NCBI RefSeq assembly: GCF_014243345.1
Contig: NZ_JACLZF010000001.1
Span: 930,001 to 994,000 of the forward strand
Origin: Robiginitalea sp. SC105
GTDB lineage: Bacteria; Bacteroidota; Bacteroidia; Flavobacteriales; Flavobacteriaceae
Reading direction: 5' to 3'
Length of the DNA stretch: 64,000 bases
The notes under the pieces are model-generated. The model did no database searches and was not told the DNA's origin. It was given only the letters and a program-made list of their open reading frames with translations. Made by a program: the position numbers and the translations under genes. Numbering within the stretch: the stretch's first letter is position 1; every line of letters begins with the position of its first letter. Shown here piece after piece: positions 34,081-42,315 of the stretch.

Positions 34081-37000
34081 ATGAAGACAAATCTACGTCT
34101 TGTTTTTTCAATTGCCATATTCTTGCTCAGCTTTTGTTCGATTGCCCAGGAAACGCCTGGATTCTGGCAATCGGAAACCACTGCCCAAGGGAGGCTGACT
34201 GCCTCGGGGGAAGAGCTGGAACCCCGGCAGGGGAAAGCCTTTATCCTCGATGAGGAGGGACTGCGGCAGGCGCTGGCCCCGCTGCAGGGCCGGCCAGGGG
34301 CCACCGTACGGATTTATTTTCCGGATGCCAACGGGAAACTGCAGCCGTACCGGGTTACCGAGCGGTCAGTCATGGCACCCGAACTGCAGAGGCGTTACCC
34401 GGATATCCGTTCCTATCTCGGGACCAGTTCGGCACTACCCGGCAGGCGCATCCGCTTCAGTTTGTCGCCTTCTGGGTTCCAGGGGATGATCAGTGAACCG
34501 GGCAGGGACGATTCTGGGTTCCTGGAGAAGGTCCCGGGCGGTAACCGGGAGTACCTGCTCTTTAAAAGGGATCAGAAGGAGGCGCTTCCCTCTGCCTGGA
34601 AGTGCGGTACCCAGTCCCTGAGGGAATTCGCCAAACCGGCAGCCGGGCCGGCCGCGAAACTCGTGGACGACCAGCTCCTGCGCACCTACCGCCTGGCCGT
34701 GGCTGCCACCGGGGAGTACACCACCTACCACGGGGGCACGGTAAGCGGGGCGCTTTCCGCCATCAATGCGACGCTTACACGAATCAACGAGGTATTCGAA
34801 ACAGACCTCGCCATCAGCCTGCAACTGGTCGCGTCCAACGACCAGGTAATTTATCCGGACCCGTCCACAGACCCTTTCGGGGGGAATTTCAGCTCGGAGG
34901 TACAGACTACCCTGGATAGCCAAATCGGTTCCGCTTCCTATGATATCGGCCATTTGTTCCACAGGGGGTCGGAAGCCGGGAATGCCGGATTTATTGGGGC
35001 GGTTTGCAGCGACGGCCGGAAAGGAAGTGCCTATGCGGCGACGCCTACCCCGGAGGGCGACCGGTTTGACCTGGATTTCGTGGCCCACGAAATGGGGCAC
35101 CAGTTCGGGGCCAACCACACCTGGTCGTTCGACTCCGAGGGGTCTGGTGTACAGGCCGAACCCGCCTCCGGGACAACGATCATGGGGTATGCCGGCATTG
35201 TGGAGGGAAATGATGTGGCCCAGCAGGGAGATGACTATTTCCACTATTTCAGCATTGTGCAGATAACCCAATACATAGCGGGCACCTCCTGCGGGTCCCA
35301 GGCTGCACTCACCAACAGCCCCCCAGTGGTAACCCCACTCCCCGACTATATTATCCCAGCCGGGACCGCCTTTGTGCTAGAGGCACAGGTCACCGACCCC
35401 GATGTCGGTGATGTGCTGACCTATGCCTGGGAGCAGATCGACGATGGGGTGGTCACCACGGCTTCTTTCGGCCCGACCAATCCCAGCGGGGCGAATTTCC
35501 GCTCCCTGCCGCCCGGCACTGCACCCACCCGGTACTTTCCCAACCTGAACCGCGTGGCAACCGGGGATCTGACCCAGGTGAACCCAGCAACAGGCTCGGC
35601 ATGGGAAACCGTTTCAGAGATCGAACGCGACCTGAATTTCGCATTGACCGTCCGGGATAATGCCCCGGGAGGCGGTCAGGTGGCATCCGACCTGGTCACC
35701 GTGCAGGTGATCGACCAGTCCGATGCGTTCCGTTTCCTCTCCCAGCAAAGCGCCCAGAGTTATGCGGGCGGGAGCATCCAGACCCTTACCTGGGAAACCG
35801 GGGATACCAACCAGGGGCCCATCGATTGCCAGGAAGTGGACATTTACCTCTCCCTGGACGGGGGACAGGATTTTCCCGTCTTGCTGGCTTCCGGGGTTCC
35901 AAACACCGGCAATGCACAGGTGCAGTTGCCCGGGATGCCGACGGTTTCGGGCCGTTTCATGGTGAAGGCCTCCAACAATATATTCTTTGCTGTCAACCGG
36001 GCGAACTTCACTATCACCGAACAGCCCTTTGTACTCTCTGCCCAGGAGCCGGAAGCATCGGCCTGCCAACCCGCAGACGGCACGTTTGCCTTCACCTATA
36101 ACTCCTTTGGGGGTTTCAATGAAGAGGTAACCCTTGGGATTTCTGGGCTGCCCCCCGGCCTGGGGGCCACTTTCAGCAGCCCCACGGTGCAGGCAGACGG
36201 CACAGGCCTGTTGCTGACCATGACAAATACCGCTGCCGTGACTCCCGGGATCTATCCACTGGTGATCAGCGGGACGGCGCCCGGGGGCAGCTTTAACCTG
36301 CCCTTCCAATTGCGGCTGGCCGATGGGTCATATACCCTTCCGTCCCTGGATAACCCGGCCGACGGAGCGACGGATACCAGCCTGGAACCCGCCCTCCAAT
36401 GGCAGGCGACCCCCGAGGCCACATCCTACCGCCTCCAGCTCGCAACGGACGCGGGCTTTACGGGGATATTAATTGACCAGGAAGTCTACAGTACGGAATA
36501 CCGGCCTGTAAACCTGCTACCCGACACCTCCTATTTCTGGCGGGTCCGGCCGGTGAATGGCTGTGGGGAAGGCCCATTCGGTGCCGTATCGACCTTCCGG
36601 ACCATTGCAACCGATTGCAAAACCCTGTCCGCCCAGGGGACCCCGGTGAACATCTCCGCCACCGGCACGCCCACGATTACCTCAAGCATAATCTTCGCGG
36701 ACGACCGACCCGTCATCGGCGCACGGGTGAGCCTTGACCTCAGCCACAGCTACCTGGCCGACCTGATCATCACCCTGCGTTCCCCGGCCGGTACGGAGGT
36801 GACTCTCGTTTCAAATTCCTGTGCGGAAGCCAACAACATCCTCGCCACCTTCGATGCGGATGCACCGCCTTTTGCCTGCGGCAATAACCCGGCCATCTCC
36901 GGCCTGGTCCGGCCGGTCGGCTCCCTGAATGCGTTTAACGGGGAATCGAGTTTCGGGGAATGGGTGCTGACCGTTGAGGATACAGCCCCTGCCGACGGGG

Positions 37001-37872
37001 GTGCGTTGAATGTCTTTAACCTGGAGCTTTGCGTGGAAGGGCAGTTCAGGCCCGATGCAGATGGCGATGGTGTTTTCGATGACGGGGATGACCTGTGCCC
37101 GGGGACCCCGGCCGGTACGGTGGTGGATGCCAACGGATGCCCCGTATACCGGTTTGCACCCGACCAGTTCGAAATAGCTATTTCAGGGGAGAAATGCGTG
37201 GGAACGGACGATGGGGCCCTCCGCATTACGGCTTCCCAGGCCCTGGATTACACGGTCACCCTCCAGGGCAACGGGATAGACCAAACGGCCGATTTCAACA
37301 GTTCCTACGAATTCAGGAACCTGGCAACCGGGAGTTACCAGGCCTGCATCACCGGCACCAATGGCACTATCACCTACGAGCCCCAGTGCTTTGATATCCG
37401 CATTACGAGCCCGGAACCCCTGAGCGTCCTGGTGGGACGTTCGGCAGACGGTTCCGCCCTGAACCTGGACCTCGACGGCGCTGTTTCCTATGTGGTTTCC
37501 CTCAATGGGGTGGATCGCCTGGTCGGTTCGGGCAGCCTCCGGCTGGACCTGGCCGATGGCACCAACGACTTGAAAGTAACGGCCATCCCATCCTGCAAGG
37601 GGAGTTACCAGGCCACCTATTTCAATGCGGGGGAGATGACCGTCGCACCCAACCCTTTTGTGGACGAGATCGGCGTCTATGTGCCGGATACGCAGGAGAT
37701 GCTGACGGCGCAACTCTTCAATGCCGCGGGAAGGCTGGTGTTCCGGGCCCGCAGGCAGCCCCGGGACCATGAAGTGCGATTCGCCCTCCCCGTTTTGCCA
37801 CCGGGAATGTATATACTCCGGTTGGAGCAGTCCGGTTCCCGGGTGCAGTTGATCAAATTATTCCGACAATGA
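34081..37872 (+). CDS. Secreted reprolysin-like zinc metalloprotease with P/Homo B domain and T9SS C-terminal domain
   Basis: 1263 residues. Signal peptide (1-22, LVFSIAIFLLSFCSIAQ); catalytic domain about 200-410 with the metzincin zinc motif HEMGHQFGANH at 336-346 and a downstream TIMGYAG Met-turn; Ig-like and fibronectin-like segments (410-840); a proprotein-convertase P (Homo B) domain about 855-980 (VSLDLSHSYLADLIITLRSP, FGEWVLTVEDTA); a calcium-type DADGDGVFDDGDDLCPGTP repeat about 985-1005; and a C-terminal sorting domain from about 1190 (VAPNPFVDEIGVYVPD to IKLFRQ), which sends it through the type IX system. It is a surface or extracellular protease. Its ATG is 50 bp from divergent ribF, and its stop overlaps the following lipoprotein gene by 4 bp. 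Confidence 0.93.
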   Translation: MKTNLRLVFSIAIFLLSFCSIAQETPGFWQSETTAQGRLTASGEELEPRQGKAFILDEEGLRQALAPLQGRPGATVRIYFPDANGKLQPYRVTERSVMAPELQRRYPDIRSYLGTSSALPGRRIRFSLSPSGFQGMISEPGRDDSGFLEKVPGGNREYLLFKRDQKEALPSAWKCGTQSLREFAKPAAGPAAKLVDDQLLRTYRLAVAATGEYTTYHGGTVSGALSAINATLTRINEVFETDLAISLQLVASNDQVIYPDPSTDPFGGNFSSEVQTTLDSQIGSASYDIGHLFHRGSEAGNAGFIGAVCSDGRKGSAYAATPTPEGDRFDLDFVAHEMGHQFGANHTWSFDSEGSGVQAEPASGTTIMGYAGIVEGNDVAQQGDDYFHYFSIVQITQYIAGTSCGSQAALTNSPPVVTPLPDYIIPAGTAFVLEAQVTDPDVGDVLTYAWEQIDDGVVTTASFGPTNPSGANFRSLPPGTAPTRYFPNLNRVATGDLTQVNPATGSAWETVSEIERDLNFALTVRDNAPGGGQVASDLVTVQVIDQSDAFRFLSQQSAQSYAGGSIQTLTWETGDTNQGPIDCQEVDIYLSLDGGQDFPVLLASGVPNTGNAQVQLPGMPTVSGRFMVKASNNIFFAVNRANFTITEQPFVLSAQEPEASACQPADGTFAFTYNSFGGFNEEVTLGISGLPPGLGATFSSPTVQADGTGLLLTMTNTAAVTPGIYPLVISGTAPGGSFNLPFQLRLADGSYTLPSLDNPADGATDTSLEPALQWQATPEATSYRLQLATDAGFTGILIDQEVYSTEYRPVNLLPDTSYFWRVRPVNGCGEGPFGAVSTFRTIATDCKTLSAQGTPVNISATGTPTITSSIIFADDRPVIGARVSLDLSHSYLADLIITLRSPAGTEVTLVSNSCAEANNILATFDADAPPFACGNNPAISGLVRPVGSLNAFNGESSFGEWVLTVEDTAPADGGALNVFNLELCVEGQFRPDADGDGVFDDGDDLCPGTPAGTVVDANGCPVYRFAPDQFEIAISGEKCVGTDDGALRITASQALDYTVTLQGNGIDQTADFNSSYEFRNLATGSYQACITGTNGTITYEPQCFDIRITSPEPLSVLVGRSADGSALNLDLDGAVSYVVSLNGVDRLVGSGSLRLDLADGTNDLKVTAIPSCKGSYQATYFNAGEMTVAPNPFVDEIGVYVPDTQEMLTAQLFNAAGRLVFRARRQPRDHEVRFALPVLPPGMYILRLEQSGSRVQLIKLFRQ

Positions 37873-38552
37873 AAAAGGTAGTATTCACGGTGATAGCGGC
37901 CCTGGTGCTCGCGGCCTGCGGAAGCGATGATTCGCCCAAGGTGCCGCAGGCAGTCAGCCTGATCTATCCCGAAAACAATTCGGAATGCACCACCGGTATT
38001 TCCCGGAGTGAGACCACGAGCGAGGTGGAATTCCGGTGGGAGGAGGCCCGCTATGCGGTCCGTTACGAACTTACCGTGTCTAATTTACAGACCAACGTTA
38101 CCGAAAATATCATTACCTCGGGGATCAATGCCAGCCTCGTCCTGGAGAAGGGTACGGCATATTCCTGGTACGTGGTGGCGCGAAACCAATCCGGGCAGGA
38201 TGGCCCCGCCGGGACCACCTGGCAATTTTTCAATGCGGGATCCGCCCTGTCCTACCCCCCGTTTCCCGCACAGCTGAAGAACCCCCTATCGGGCGAATCG
38301 GTTACAGCCGATGAAAACGACGAGATCATCCTGCGTTGGGATGGGGCAGATGCAGATGGCGACCTGGCGGGCTATGAGCTCTACTTTGGCACGGATGCGG
38401 CGGCCCTGCCGCTCTTTGGTGCCCTGGGCGCCGCCCAGAATTCGCAGGTGGTGAGCGTTGCCTCCGGTACGGTATATTACTGGGAAATCCTCAGCCGGGA
38501 CGCCGAGGGGAATACCTCCCGATCCGGGGTTTACTCCTTCCGGGTCCTCTGA
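37869..38552 (+). CDS. Lipoprotein with fibronectin type III-like repeats
   Basis: 227 residues. Lipobox LVLAACGSDDS with Cys17; the acidic +2..+5 residues are typical for surface-exposed Bacteroidota lipoproteins. Two related beta-sandwich repeats follow (about 30-125 and 130-225): VEFRWEEARYAVRYELTVS with GTAYSWYVVARNQSG, and IILRWDGADADGDLAGYELYFG with GTVYYWEILSRDAEGN. It is coupled by an ATGA overlap to the secreted protease, so it may anchor or assist it; that link is inference. Its stop directly abuts the pth stop on the other strand. Confidence 0.8.
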   Translation: MKKVVFTVIAALVLAACGSDDSPKVPQAVSLIYPENNSECTTGISRSETTSEVEFRWEEARYAVRYELTVSNLQTNVTENIITSGINASLVLEKGTAYSWYVVARNQSGQDGPAGTTWQFFNAGSALSYPPFPAQLKNPLSGESVTADENDEIILRWDGADADGDLAGYELYFGTDAAALPLFGALGAAQNSQVVSVASGTVYYWEILSRDAEGNTSRSGVYSFRVL

Positions 38553-39119
38553 TCAGGAACCATTGAACTCGTTCATGGTGATTTTTGGCCCCGCGAGGGC
38601 AAAGCTCCTGATGAGTGCTGCACTGCGTTTAAGGCGGGGCCCGAGGGCCTCCCTTTCTTCTTCACCCCAGGTGCCCAGCACGTAATCCACCTGCTGGCCC
38701 TTTCCGAATTCCGCCCCGATCCCGAAGCGAAACCGGTTATAGGCGGTTGTACCCAGCACCTGCTGGATGTCCCTGAGCCCGTTGTGCCCACCGTCGCTCC
38801 CCTTGGTTTTCAGCCGGAGCGTGCCAAAGGGAAGGTTCAGGTCGTCCGTAACCACCAGGAGGTTCTCCAGCGGGATCTTTTCCTTTTCCAGCCAGTACTG
38901 CACGGCCCGCCCGCTGCGGTTCATATAGGTGGACGGTTTCAGGCAGAGCAGGGAGCGCCCCTTGACCTTACAGGTGCCGATTTCCCCCAGGCGGGCCGGT
39001 TCAAAGGAAAACCCGGCTTCCCCAGCCAGGTAATCGAGTATCTTAAATCCGATGTTGTGGCGGGTTTCGGCGTATTCCTCGCCAATATTGCCGAGGCCGG
39101 CTATCAGGAATTTCTTCAT
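38553..39119 (-). CDS. pth: Peptidyl-tRNA hydrolase
   Basis: 188 residues. FLIAGLGNIGEEYAETRHNIGF carries the catalytic His and substrate Asn, CLKPSTYMNRSGRAV the second Asn site, and LVVTDDLNLPFGTLRLKTKGSDGGHNGL the catalytic Asp and lid. It frees tRNA from dropped-off peptidyl-tRNA. The ATG at 39119 (second Met of the open frame) matches the family start. It lies downstream of rplY, after a terminator. Confidence 0.96.
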   Translation of the reverse strand: MKKFLIAGLGNIGEEYAETRHNIGFKILDYLAGEAGFSFEPARLGEIGTCKVKGRSLLCLKPSTYMNRSGRAVQYWLEKEKIPLENLLVVTDDLNLPFGTLRLKTKGSDGGHNGLRDIQQVLGTTAYNRFRFGIGAEFGKGQQVDYVLGTWGEEEREALGPRLKRSAALIRSFALAGPKITMNEFNGS

Positions 39120-39216
39120 GGGGTCTGTTTCTTTGAGCGCGTTCCGGGATCTGAATAAGCCTGTAAAAAACCAGTTTTTCACCTGTTTCCGTTTGGGCCT
39201 AAAATACGAAAAGCAC

Positions 39217-39241
39217 CCTTACCGGCGTTTGGCCGGCAAGG
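39217..39241 (-). terminator. Terminator after prs-rplY
   Basis: A 10 bp stem with one G-T pair (39217-39226 with 39232-39241, five-base loop), followed on the minus strand by GTGCTTTTCGTATTTT. It lies 26 bp after the rplY stop. Confidence 0.65.
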
Positions 39242-39266
39242 ATGCCCCCGTAAGGTTTTGTGAGGA

Positions 39267-39929
39267 TTATTCCTGGGCTTCTGCGGCCGGTTCCTCGGCG
39301 CCTTCGCCTTCGGCTCCTTCTGCAACAGCAGCTTCTTCTCCTTCCAGTCCTTCGTCCTCTTCGTCCGTTTCGATTACGATCGCTTTCCGCTGCGTCTTAA
39401 CCTGGACCACCACGGTGGTATCCGGGTGGAGGATGGTAAACTCATCGCTTTTCAGGGTATCCACAGCTACCAGGTCTCCGATCTTCAGGGTGGAGATATC
39501 CACATTGAAGAAATCCGGCAGGTTCTTAGGCAGCGCGCGGATAACCAGTTTGCGCTTGCGGAAGAGCAGTCGTCCACCGTTACGGACCCCCGGGGAATTC
39601 CCCAAAAGGCGAACCGGGATATTCATGGTTACTTCCTTGTCCGGGAACAGCTGGTAGAAATCCACGTGGAGGATGCTGTCGGTTACCGGGTGGAACTGAA
39701 TGTCCTGCAACACGGCATCGATTTTTCCGCCACCTTCCATTTCAATTACCACGGTATGGGCGTTGGGGGTGTAAACGAGTTCCTTAAACGAAATTTCATC
39801 TGCTGCAAAGTGCAATGGCGTTTCCCCTCCGTATACCACGCAAGGGACCTTTCCAGCATTACGTAGGGCCTTACTAGCCTTCTTGCCCACGCTTTCTCTT
39901 TCTGATCCTTTGATTGTAATTGACTTCAT
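39267..39929 (-). CDS. rplY: 50S ribosomal protein L25 (TL5/CTC form)
   Basis: 220 residues. The 5S rRNA-binding L25 domain is residues 1-95 ([20 protein letters not shown]), followed by the TL5/CTC beta domain to about 185 and a low-complexity acidic tail rich in Glu and Ala ([16 protein letters not shown]), usual for Bacteroidota. It follows prs by 21 bp and ends at a terminator. Confidence 0.95.
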   Translation of the reverse strand: MKSITIKGSERESVGKKASKALRNAGKVPCVVYGGETPLHFAADEISFKELVYTPNAHTVVIEMEGGGKIDAVLQDIQFHPVTDSILHVDFYQLFPDKEVTMNIPVRLLGNSPGVRNGGRLLFRKRKLVIRALPKNLPDFFNVDISTLKIGDLVAVDTLKSDEFTILHPDTTVVVQVKTQRKAIVIETDEEDEGLEGEEAAVAEGAEGEGAEEPAAEAQE

Positions 39930-39950
39930 TATATAGATTGAATTAATATG

Positions 39951-40892
39951 CTACATTAAAAATTTGGATGCGATGGAGGTATTGTGATGTACCCGGTGCA
40001 TGACATCCGCAAAAAGTTCCGCACAACCCAGCACCTTGACCTTCGGGCTGGTTTGGCGCGCCGGGATGGAATCGGTAATAATCAGTTCCTCAAGACGGGA
40101 TTTTTCGATCCGCTCGTATGCATTGCCCGACAGCAGCCCGTGGGTGGTAATAGCCCGCACGCTTTTGGCACCCCGCTCCATCATCAGATCGGCCGCCTTG
40201 GTCAGCGTACCAGCCGTATCCACCATGTCGTCCACCAGGACTACATTCTTGTCGGCCACATCCCCGATGAGCTCCATATGGGAGATCACATTGGCCTTTG
40301 CCCGCTGCTTGTAACAGATCACCACGTCGCTTTCCAGCGCCTTGGAATACGCATAGGCCCTTTTGGAACCTCCCATGTCGGGGGAAGCGATGGTCAGGTT
40401 GTCCAGCTTCAGTTTTTTCAGGTAGGGCAAGAACAGGGTAGAGGCAAACAGGTGGTCTACCGGCTTTTCGAAAAAGCCCTGTATCTGGTCCGCGTGCAGG
40501 TCCATCGTAATGATCCGCGTGGCGCCGGCCGTTTCGAGCATCTTGGCCACCAGTTTGGCGGCGATGGGAACCCGGGGTTTGTCCTTGCGGTCCTGGCGCG
40601 CCCAGCCAAAATAAGGCATAACTGCCGTGATATGGCGGGCACTGGCCCTTTTGGCTGCATCGAGCATCAACAGCATTTCCATCAGGTGCTCCGGCCCGGG
40701 ATGGGTGGAGCCAATGATAAAGATGCGCGCTCCGCGGATGGATTCCTCAAAGGAAGGCTGGAATTCGCCGTCGCTGTACCGGGAAAAAATCACCTTGCCC
40801 AAATCGGCCCCGTAGGCCTGCGCGATTTCTTTTCCAAGGACCTGACTCTGGGTGCAGGCAAAAATCTTGGGTTCCGGTACCGTATACGACAT
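39951..40892 (-). CDS. prs: Ribose-phosphate pyrophosphokinase (PRPP synthetase)
   Basis: 313 residues. ATP-binding RQDRKDKPRVPI, the metal-binding TMDLHADQIQGFF and the PRPP loop VVLVDDMVDTAGTLTKA are intact. It makes PRPP from ribose-5-phosphate and ATP for nucleotide, His and Trp synthesis. The start ATG is at 40892, behind a perfect -7 box and an about 45 nt leader that can fold. It is first gene of prs-rplY. Confidence 0.96.
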   Translation of the reverse strand: MSYTVPEPKIFACTQSQVLGKEIAQAYGADLGKVIFSRYSDGEFQPSFEESIRGARIFIIGSTHPGPEHLMEMLLMLDAAKRASARHITAVMPYFGWARQDRKDKPRVPIAAKLVAKMLETAGATRIITMDLHADQIQGFFEKPVDHLFASTLFLPYLKKLKLDNLTIASPDMGGSKRAYAYSKALESDVVICYKQRAKANVISHMELIGDVADKNVVLVDDMVDTAGTLTKAADLMMERGAKSVRAITTHGLLSGNAYERIEKSRLEELIITDSIPARQTSPKVKVLGCAELFADVMHRVHHNTSIASKFLM

Positions 40893-40915
40893 TACAGCAA
40901 CTTTAGGTGTGATGG

Positions 40916-40949
40916 CTAACTCCCTCGTTAGAAAGGAGGTGCAAATTTA
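40916..40949 (-). promoter_or_regulatory. prs promoter and structured leader
   Basis: A perfect -7 box TAAATTTG (reverse of 40942-40949) with TTTG 17 bp upstream. Just after it the leader strand reads CACCTCCTTTCT, like the 16S rRNA 3' tail, and then the hairpin CTAAC-GAGGGA-GTTAG (40916-40931), whose loop holds a purine-rich Shine-Dalgarno-like string, about 25 nt from the prs ATG. Confidence 0.55.
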
Positions 40950-41015
40950 CACAATTATCTGAGTCGCAAAAGCATAAATACGGCATATTTTAGGCTGCCT
41001 GAACAAATTATTTTA

Positions 41016-41023
41016 TAGTTTTG
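41016..41023 (+). promoter_or_regulatory. -7 promoter element of tRNA-Leu
   Basis: TAGTTTTG is a perfect TAnnTTTG match, ending 13 bp before the first base of the tRNA. Confidence 0.55.
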
Positions 41024-41036
41024 CAGTCCGCAAATT

Positions 41037-41118
41037 GCCTCGGTGGCGGAATTGGTAGACGCGCCGGATTCAAAATCCGGTTCTTTCGGGAGTGTGGGTT
41101 CGATTCCCACCCGAGGTA
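41037..41118 (+). tRNA. tRNA-Leu (anticodon CAA)
   Basis: 82 nt class II tRNA. Acceptor GCCTCGG pairs with CCGAGGT (G1-T72 wobble), discriminator A; D-arm GGCGGAATTGGTAGACGC; anticodon stem CCGGA/TCCGG around loop TTCAAAA, anticodon CAA reading UUG; a long variable arm; T-arm GTGGGTTCGATTCCCAC. The 3' CCA is not encoded (CG follows). The long arm and A73 fit leucine. Confidence 0.96.
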
Positions 41119-41153
41119 CGAATAAACCAAAAAAAGGGTGAAATGTGAGCGGG

Positions 41154-41187
41154 CTTTCAAAAAGAAAGCTCGCTTTCTTTTTGAAAG
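41154..41187 (+). terminator. Perfect 16 bp hairpin after tRNA-Leu
   Basis: Arms CTTTCAAAAAGAAAGC (41154-41169) and GCTTTCTTTTTGAAAG (41172-41187) are exact complements around a two-base loop. It may stop tRNA transcription, though no clean T-run follows at once; the TTTCTTTTTTT at about 41200 is 12 bp further. Confidence 0.45.
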
Positions 41188-41220
41188 TAAGCGAAGCGTT
41201 TCTTTTTTTGGTTTTCAAAA

Positions 41221-41259
41221 CGAGCGAGCAGGGAAGCTTGCCGCCAGGCAAGCAATCCC
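41221..41259 (+). repeat. Direct repeat copy 1 (39 nt)
   Basis: First copy of the hairpin-bearing direct repeat. It contains the perfect stem GCTTGCC/GGCAAGC around GCCA. Confidence 0.7.
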
Positions 41260-41298
41260 ACTGCGAAGTTTTGGCTTCTTCCTATTGATTTTCATGCG

Positions 41299-41337
41299 CG
41301 AGCGAGCAGGGAAGCTTGCCGCCAGGCAGGCAATCCC
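41299..41337 (+). repeat. Direct repeat copy 2 (39 nt)
   Basis: Second copy, differing by a single A-to-G change that turns one stem pair into a wobble, so the hairpin is preserved. Confidence 0.7.
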
Positions 41338-41451
41338 GCTTACTGACAGATATCATTTCCCACTCCTCCTTTTTCGGCTACTTTTCGCAAAGCGGGTCGC
41401 AAGATTGCCCTACCTGCTCAAAGCCTGGTTTCCTGGGTATAAGACCGGAAT

Positions 41452-42270
41452 ATGTTTGCTTTTTTACGTAAAATCCGCAGAAATCTGTTGGAACGCAGTG
41501 CTGTCCACAAGTACCTGCTATATGCTGCAGGCGAAGTGCTTTTGGTAGTACTCGGCATCCTGATTGCCTTACAGGTGAATAACTGGAATGAAAACCGCCG
41601 GGAGGAGGACCGGCTCAAAACGTATTTACTGAACCTTCAGGGGGCCCTATTGGATGATATCGCTTCCCTGGACACGACCATTTCCGTGAATAAATTCCGG
41701 CTTCACGGAATTTTTTACCTTTTGAAACATGCGGGGTTGAACGATTCGGCTTTTACAGACATCCGGTGGGTAGCCAACCCGGATGAGAACGACGGGATTC
41801 ACAAGATATGGAAGGGTCCCTATCCCGATTCCCTTAACCGCCGTTTTGTTATCCAATCCTTCTGTTGGCTCGGGCGGGGTTTCGGAGGGGCTGCATTCAA
41901 CCACTCCGTAATCAACGAGCTCTATGCGACCGGATCCTTTTCAAATATCCCGGACCCGGAGTTAAAAGGAAAGCTGGGGGATTATTACCGGTATCTGGGA
42001 CAACGACTCGAGGGCTATGCCATAGAGGAACACGAGGAATGGGCCAATGAAGTAACCCGTTTTCTGAGGGATGAATACGGAATCTTTACGCTGGATGTGT
42101 CGGATATGGAGGACCCTATTTTGCTGATCCGTAACCGGAAGGATGTGGAAAGACACCTGAGGTACCTGGCCTTTGAAGTCAATTATCACTGTATCTGGGC
42201 AGCCAGTGCGCGGAATATGGCCATTGAACTGGTTCAATTAATCGGGGCAACTGAGGCGGCACCGGACTGA
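41452..42270 (+). CDS. DUF6090 family membrane-anchored protein
   Basis: 272 residues. The N-terminus FLRKIRRNLLERSAVHKYLL, then one membrane span GEVLLVVLGILIALQVNNWN and ENRREEDRLKTYLLNL, is the DUF6090 signature, a family almost restricted to Flavobacteriia. The rest is a soluble, probably periplasmic helical domain of unknown function. The gene seems lower in GC than its neighbours and follows the repeat element beside a tRNA, a common landing place for accessory genes. ATG at 41452. Confidence 0.85.
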   Translation: MFAFLRKIRRNLLERSAVHKYLLYAAGEVLLVVLGILIALQVNNWNENRREEDRLKTYLLNLQGALLDDIASLDTTISVNKFRLHGIFYLLKHAGLNDSAFTDIRWVANPDENDGIHKIWKGPYPDSLNRRFVIQSFCWLGRGFGGAAFNHSVINELYATGSFSNIPDPELKGKLGDYYRYLGQRLEGYAIEEHEEWANEVTRFLRDEYGIFTLDVSDMEDPILLIRNRKDVERHLRYLAFEVNYHCIWAASARNMAIELVQLIGATEAAPD

Positions 42271-42315
42271 TCATCAAAAAGGATATTGCGCTACCGGAAA
42301 AACTTCAGCCGACGC

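Larger units (their letters stand above)
41145..41343 (+). repeat. ~199 bp repeat-rich element with inverted ends (MITE-like)
   Basis: Bounded by GTGAGCGGG (41145-41153) and CCCGCTTAC (41335-41343), a 9 bp inverted repeat with one mismatch. Inside are a perfect 16 bp hairpin (41154-41187) and two 39-base direct repeats, 41221-41259 and 41299-41337, one mismatch, 78 bp apart, each with a GCTTGCC-GCCA-GGCAAGC-type hairpin. It fills most of the 333 bp between tRNA-Leu and the DUF6090 gene. No coding function: the open frame crossing it reads the repeat twice (RAGKLAARQAIP). No target-site duplication was seen. Confidence 0.55.

Noticed and set aside
34031-34111. ribF starting at ATG 34111
   Set aside because: Would overlap the divergent protease gene and cover the likely promoter; the added residues are not ribF-like.
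41037-41118. tRNA-Leu as an integrative element attachment site
   Set aside because: I found no second copy of the tRNA 3' end and no integrase in the window.
41221-41337. Possible CRISPR array from two 39 nt repeats
   Set aside because: Only two copies, spaced 78 bp, with a strong hairpin, and no cas genes anywhere in the window.
41138-41548. Open frame of 136 codons through the repeat element
   Set aside because: It only reads the two copies of the 39 bp repeat and then enters the DUF6090 gene in another frame; explained by the repeat.
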